Assembly: GCF_001258055.1 (NCBI RefSeq)
Contig: NZ_CVRM01000031.1
Location: forward strand, 310,001 to 374,000
Reading direction: 5' to 3'
Source of the DNA: Phaeobacter italicus
GTDB lineage: Bacteria; Pseudomonadota; Alphaproteobacteria; Rhodobacterales; Rhodobacteraceae
Length of the DNA: 64,000 bases
Each line of letters opens with the position of its first letter. Position 1 is the stretch's first letter. The position numbers and the translations under genes were made by a program. This document shows positions 61,081-64,000 of this stretch, one piece after another. Below the pieces are notes generated by a model. That model did not search any database and was not told the origin of the DNA. It was given only the letters and a program-made list of their open reading frames with translations.

Positions 61081-63276
61081 GTGCAGGAGCAGGCATTTTT
61101 CCACGAAGGTGAGCGGGTTGGCGTCCTGACGACACAGCCTCTGGACCGTGTTCTTGACTACCGCGCCCCCGAAGGTGGCTGCCATCTGGGCGCCTATGTC
61201 GAGGTGCCGCTGGGCCCGCGCCGTGTTCTTGGGGTGATCTGGGGGCCGGGAGCGGGGGATTTCGATTCGGCCAAGCTGCGCCCGGTGAACCGGGTTCTGG
61301 ATGTGGCGCCGATGCGCGACGAGATGCGCCAGTTCCTGACCAAATCGGCGGATTATACGCTGACGCCTCTGCCTGCGATGCTGCGGCTGGCCACGCGCGC
61401 GCCGGGCCTTTCTGATCCTGTGTCCATGCGCAAGGTGTTGCGCCCCACAGGCCAGATGCCCGACCGCATGACAGAGGCCCGCGAGCGGGTTCTGACGGCC
61501 GCAGATGAATACGGCGGTCTGGCCTTCACGGCAAAGGAGCTCGCAGATCTCGCAGGGGTCACAACGTCGGTCATCAAGGGGCTGGTGAAACAGGGCGCCC
61601 TGCGCGAGGAGGACGCCCCGCGCGATCTGCCCTATCCCCGCCTTGACCCTGACCTGCCCGGCAAGACCCTGACCGAAGATCAGGCTGCCGCCGCCGCCAG
61701 ACTGGGCGAAGGGGTCGCAAGCGGGCGCTACGGCACAACCCTTCTGAAAGGCGTGACCGGCTCCGGCAAGACCGAGGTCTATCTGGAAGCCGTCGCCGCC
61801 GCTCTGCGGGCAGGGCGGCAGGCGCTGGTGCTGTTGCCGGAAATCGCCCTGACGGCCGAGTTCCTCAAGCGGGTGGAACAGCGTTTTGGCGCAACGCCCG
61901 CCGAATGGCACTCAGGTGCAACCATGACCGAACGCCGCCGGGTCTGGCGCATGGTCGGGCAGGGCAAGGCCCAGCTGGTGATCGGCGCGCGCTCGGCCCT
62001 GTTTCTGCCCTATCAGAACCTCGGCCTCATCATCGTGGATGAGGAACATGACACCTCTTACAAACAGGACGATGGCGTCTGTTACAACGCTCGCGACATG
62101 GCGGTTTTGCGCGCGGCGATGTGTTCGGCGCAGGTCGTGCTGGCGTCGGCAACACCCAGCCTTGAAACCTGGGCCAATGCCGAAGCCGGCAAATACCAGC
62201 GCCTTGATCTGAAATCCCGGTTCGGTGCCTCGGTCCTGCCGGATATGCGCGCCATCGACATGCGGGCAGAGCAGCTGGCCCCCTCCACCTGGATCTCGCC
62301 CAGCCTGCGTCAGGCTATGGCAACCCGGCTCGAGAGGGGGGAGCAGTCGCTCCTGTTCCTCAACCGTCGTGGCTTTGCGCCGGTCACCATCTGCCGCGCC
62401 TGCGGCGGCCATGTGACCTGCGATCACTGCGACTCCCGCATGGTTGAACACCGTTTCATGAAACGACTGATGTGCCACCAATGCGGCGAAACGAAACCAG
62501 TGCCCGAGGCCTGCCCGACCTGTCAGGTCGAGGGCAAGATGGCCCCCGTCGGCCCCGGCATCGAACGTCTGGGAGAGGAAACCGCAGCCCTTTTTCCAGA
62601 GGCAAGGATCGCGGTTCTCTCCTCGGATCTTTTCGGCTCTGCCCGCGCGCTCAAGCAGCGGATCGAGGAAATCGCAGCGGGGGAGGCCGATATCGTGCTG
62701 GGCACCCAACTGGTGGCCAAGGGACATAACTTCCCGCTCCTCACGTTGGTCGGCGTGATCGATGCCGACCTTGGCCTGCAGGGGTCGGATCTGCGCGCGG
62801 CAGAGCGCACCTTTCAGCTGATGCGTCAGGTCGCAGGCCGGGCAGGGCGGGCCGACAAACCCGGTGAGGCCCTGATGCAGACCTTCCAGCCTGAACACCC
62901 CGTGATCCGGGCGATTCTTTCCGGGGATGAGGAAGCCTTCTGGAAAGCCGAGGCTGCCGAACGACAGGCCGCAGGCGTGCCCCCCTATGGCCGCATGGCG
63001 GGCATTGTGCTGTCCGGGCCAGATCTGCCCGCGGTGATGGATCTGGGGTTGGCGTTGTCGCGCAATGACATGCCGCTGCGCCAGATCGGAGCACAGGTCT
63101 TTGGCCCAGCACCGGCCCCCATCGCCCGCATCCGTGGCCGCCACCGCGTGCGTCTTCTGATCAAGGCCGCCAAGGGCACGCCCCTTCAGGACGCCATCGC
63201 CCGCTGGATCAGACCGGTGAGGCTCAAGGGGGATCTGCGCCTCTCTGTCGATATCGACCCGCAGAACTTCTTCTGA
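61081..63276 (+). CDS. priA: Primosomal helicase PriA
   Basis: This 731-residue DEXH helicase restarts stalled replication forks. The Walker A motif is GVTGSGKT (residues 224-231) and the Walker B motif is DEEH (320-323). The zinc region contains CRACGGHVTCDHC, CHQCG and CPTC. The N-terminal 3'-end-binding domain begins RVGVLTTQPLDRVLDY. The start is taken as GTG 61081 behind an AGAGGC site; an ATG at 61009 in the same frame would add 24 Gly/Pro/Arg-rich residues. The final SVDIDPQNFF is typical for the family C-terminus. Confidence 0.96.
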   Translation: MQEQAFFHEGERVGVLTTQPLDRVLDYRAPEGGCHLGAYVEVPLGPRRVLGVIWGPGAGDFDSAKLRPVNRVLDVAPMRDEMRQFLTKSADYTLTPLPAMLRLATRAPGLSDPVSMRKVLRPTGQMPDRMTEARERVLTAADEYGGLAFTAKELADLAGVTTSVIKGLVKQGALREEDAPRDLPYPRLDPDLPGKTLTEDQAAAAARLGEGVASGRYGTTLLKGVTGSGKTEVYLEAVAAALRAGRQALVLLPEIALTAEFLKRVEQRFGATPAEWHSGATMTERRRVWRMVGQGKAQLVIGARSALFLPYQNLGLIIVDEEHDTSYKQDDGVCYNARDMAVLRAAMCSAQVVLASATPSLETWANAEAGKYQRLDLKSRFGASVLPDMRAIDMRAEQLAPSTWISPSLRQAMATRLERGEQSLLFLNRRGFAPVTICRACGGHVTCDHCDSRMVEHRFMKRLMCHQCGETKPVPEACPTCQVEGKMAPVGPGIERLGEETAALFPEARIAVLSSDLFGSARALKQRIEEIAAGEADIVLGTQLVAKGHNFPLLTLVGVIDADLGLQGSDLRAAERTFQLMRQVAGRAGRADKPGEALMQTFQPEHPVIRAILSGDEEAFWKAEAAERQAAGVPPYGRMAGIVLSGPDLPAVMDLGLALSRNDMPLRQIGAQVFGPAPAPIARIRGRHRVRLLIKAAKGTPLQDAIARWIRPVRLKGDLRLSVDIDPQNFF

Positions 63277-63316
63277 GGGATCGGTTGGGGGCTCTGCCTA
63301 CAAACTTGTGGCCTTT

Positions 63317-63379
63317 CCCGGAATATTTCAGACCAGAAGATGATCTGTGTGCCGCTTCTTCTGGCCCCAAATATCCCGG
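63317..63379. repeat. Long imperfect inverted repeat, possibly a dispersed intergenic element
   Basis: Two arms face each other: CCCGGAATATTT (63317-63328) with AAATATCCCGG (63369-63379), and CCAGAAGA (63333-63340) with TCTTCTGG (63357-63364). Three-base and four-base spacers separate the inner and outer stems, and the loop is 16 bases. It fills the gap between the convergent priA and the YeeE-like gene and could form a large bidirectional hairpin. I saw only one copy in the window. Confidence 0.6.
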
Positions 63380-63406
63380 AGCGCGAGGCAGCGCCTCGCA
63401 TCCTGT

Positions 63407-64000
63407 CTAAGCGGGTGCCGCAACACTGCGCTGATCCACCAGAAGGTCGGTCAGCACAGCCCCGACCCACATGGAAAACAGCGCCAGCCAGGCGGTGCCT
63501 GCAAAGATCGACCCGCCCGTGACACCGGCGCCAATCGCGCACCCTCCCGCCAGCATGCCGCCAAACCCCATCAGCGCCGCGCCGATCATGGCCTTGCGCA
63601 TGGTCACAGCCCCGTCAAAGGCCTGAATGCGCATCTCTCCCGCCAAAGCCGCAGCACCCATTGCGCCCCCAAAAACACCTGCGACCAGCCCGACGTCGAA
63701 TTCCAGAACCGAGGCGCGATCCAGAAAGAACATCAGCATCCGGGCGGATGGGCCCGTGAAGGTCACGCTTTCGATCTGCACCGGATCAAACGCCACCTGC
63801 GCCAGCGTCGATGTCAGCCCCCAGCCAAGCGCGACGGCAAAGCCGACACCAGAGGCAAAGATCAGCCGCGCGGCCCCGATCCGGTTTTGCAGGGACAGGC
63901 CAAGCGCAAAGACAGCACACCCAACCCCCAGCGCCAGTCCGGACCAATCGGGCAGGCCTAGGGCTGCCAACAGATCCAGATTGCGCCCGCCAGAGGTGAT
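63407..64000 (-). CDS. YeeE/YedE-type membrane protein, 5' part beyond right edge
   Basis: The frame is open to the right edge of the window (ITSGGRNLDLLAALGLPDW is still in frame before the TTG at 63970), so the start is probably outside. The visible 197 residues include about five hydrophobic helices and a GFGGMLAGGCAIGAGVTGG block with one cysteine, the hallmark of the YeeE/YedE (DUF395) sulfur-compound transport family. Another match is AAALAGEMRIQAF. A cysteine in that loop would bind thiosulfate or relay sulfur. It is convergent with priA. Partner genes are not visible. Confidence 0.83.
   Translation of the reverse strand: MTSGGRNLDLLAALGLPDWSGLALGVGCAVFALGLSLQNRIGAARLIFASGVGFAVALGWGLTSTLAQVAFDPVQIESVTFTGPSARMLMFFLDRASVLEFDVGLVAGVFGGAMGAAALAGEMRIQAFDGAVTMRKAMIGAALMGFGGMLAGGCAIGAGVTGGSIFAGTAWLALFSMWVGAVLTDLLVDQRSVAAPA

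Noticed and set aside
61912-63144. Open frame of 410 codons opposite priA
   Set aside because: Antisense shadow; the sense frame has every PriA motif.
1-64000. Insertion sequences, CRISPR arrays, tRNA or rRNA genes
   Set aside because: No transposase, regularly spaced repeat or tRNA-like cloverleaf was recognised. XerC is the housekeeping recombinase, not a mobile integrase.

Overview
The window looks like chromosomal DNA of a marine alphaproteobacterium of the Rhodobacterales (Roseobacter group). This is inferred from gene content: GC-rich coding sequence, a PuuD-type membrane urate hydroxylase with a C-terminal cytochrome c, a fused allantoinase/OHCU decarboxylase, a phosphatidylcholine synthase, a DUF484-xerC pair, a YcjX/YcjF pair, and glycine and preQ1 riboswitches. 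I saw no insertion sequence, CRISPR array or tRNA/rRNA gene. Several genes begin with TTG or GTG, usually inside a 4-base stop/start overlap.

Bases 1-15256 (minus strand) hold a compact hybrid polyketide/non-ribosomal-peptide operon, read right to left: PKS (KS-AT-KR-DH-ACP-TE), family 2 glycosyltransferase, NRPS (formyltransferase - condensation remnant - adenylation domain split by a luciferase-like monooxygenase - carrier), Sfp/EntD-type phosphopantetheinyl transferase, and two tandem SGNH-like hydrolases, the last cut by the window edge. All junctions after the glycosyltransferase start are ATGA overlaps. The adenylation pocket reads close to the published glycine code. The simplest model is an N-formyl-glycine starter that is oxygenated, extended once by the PKS, reduced and dehydrated, released by the TE and possibly glycosylated. 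Bases 15470-20003 hold a polysaccharide block: a Wzy/O-antigen-ligase-like membrane protein, a WecG/TagA/CpsF glycosyltransferase and two more glycosyltransferases.

Bases 20096-26762 hold glk under a palindromic LacI-type operator, then tamB-tamA for outer-membrane assembly. Bases 26913-38600 form a purine-ring catabolic island: puuD, a LysR regulator, HIU hydrolase, allantoinase/OHCU decarboxylase fusion, ureidoglycolate lyase, an NCS2 permease, ureidoglycine aminohydrolase, an IclR regulator and a glutamine-synthetase-like ligase, with a GAPDH-family gene and a small exported protein between them. The enzyme acting on allantoate is not in the window.

Bases 38739-43585 carry a tandem glycine riboswitch followed by gcvT-gcvH, an internal terminator and gcvP; an acyl-CoA dehydrogenase follows. 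Bases 45120-47463 carry a promoter, a preQ1-I riboswitch and queC-queD-queE-queF. The rest is housekeeping or small accessory genes: a PAS/LOV-like protein, truA, ycjX-GNAT-ycjF, truncated hemoglobin, ileS, a small unknown protein, ogt, pcs, an EF-hand protein, xerC, DUF484, a transaldolase-family gene, priA, and a YeeE/YedE-type membrane protein cut by the right edge.
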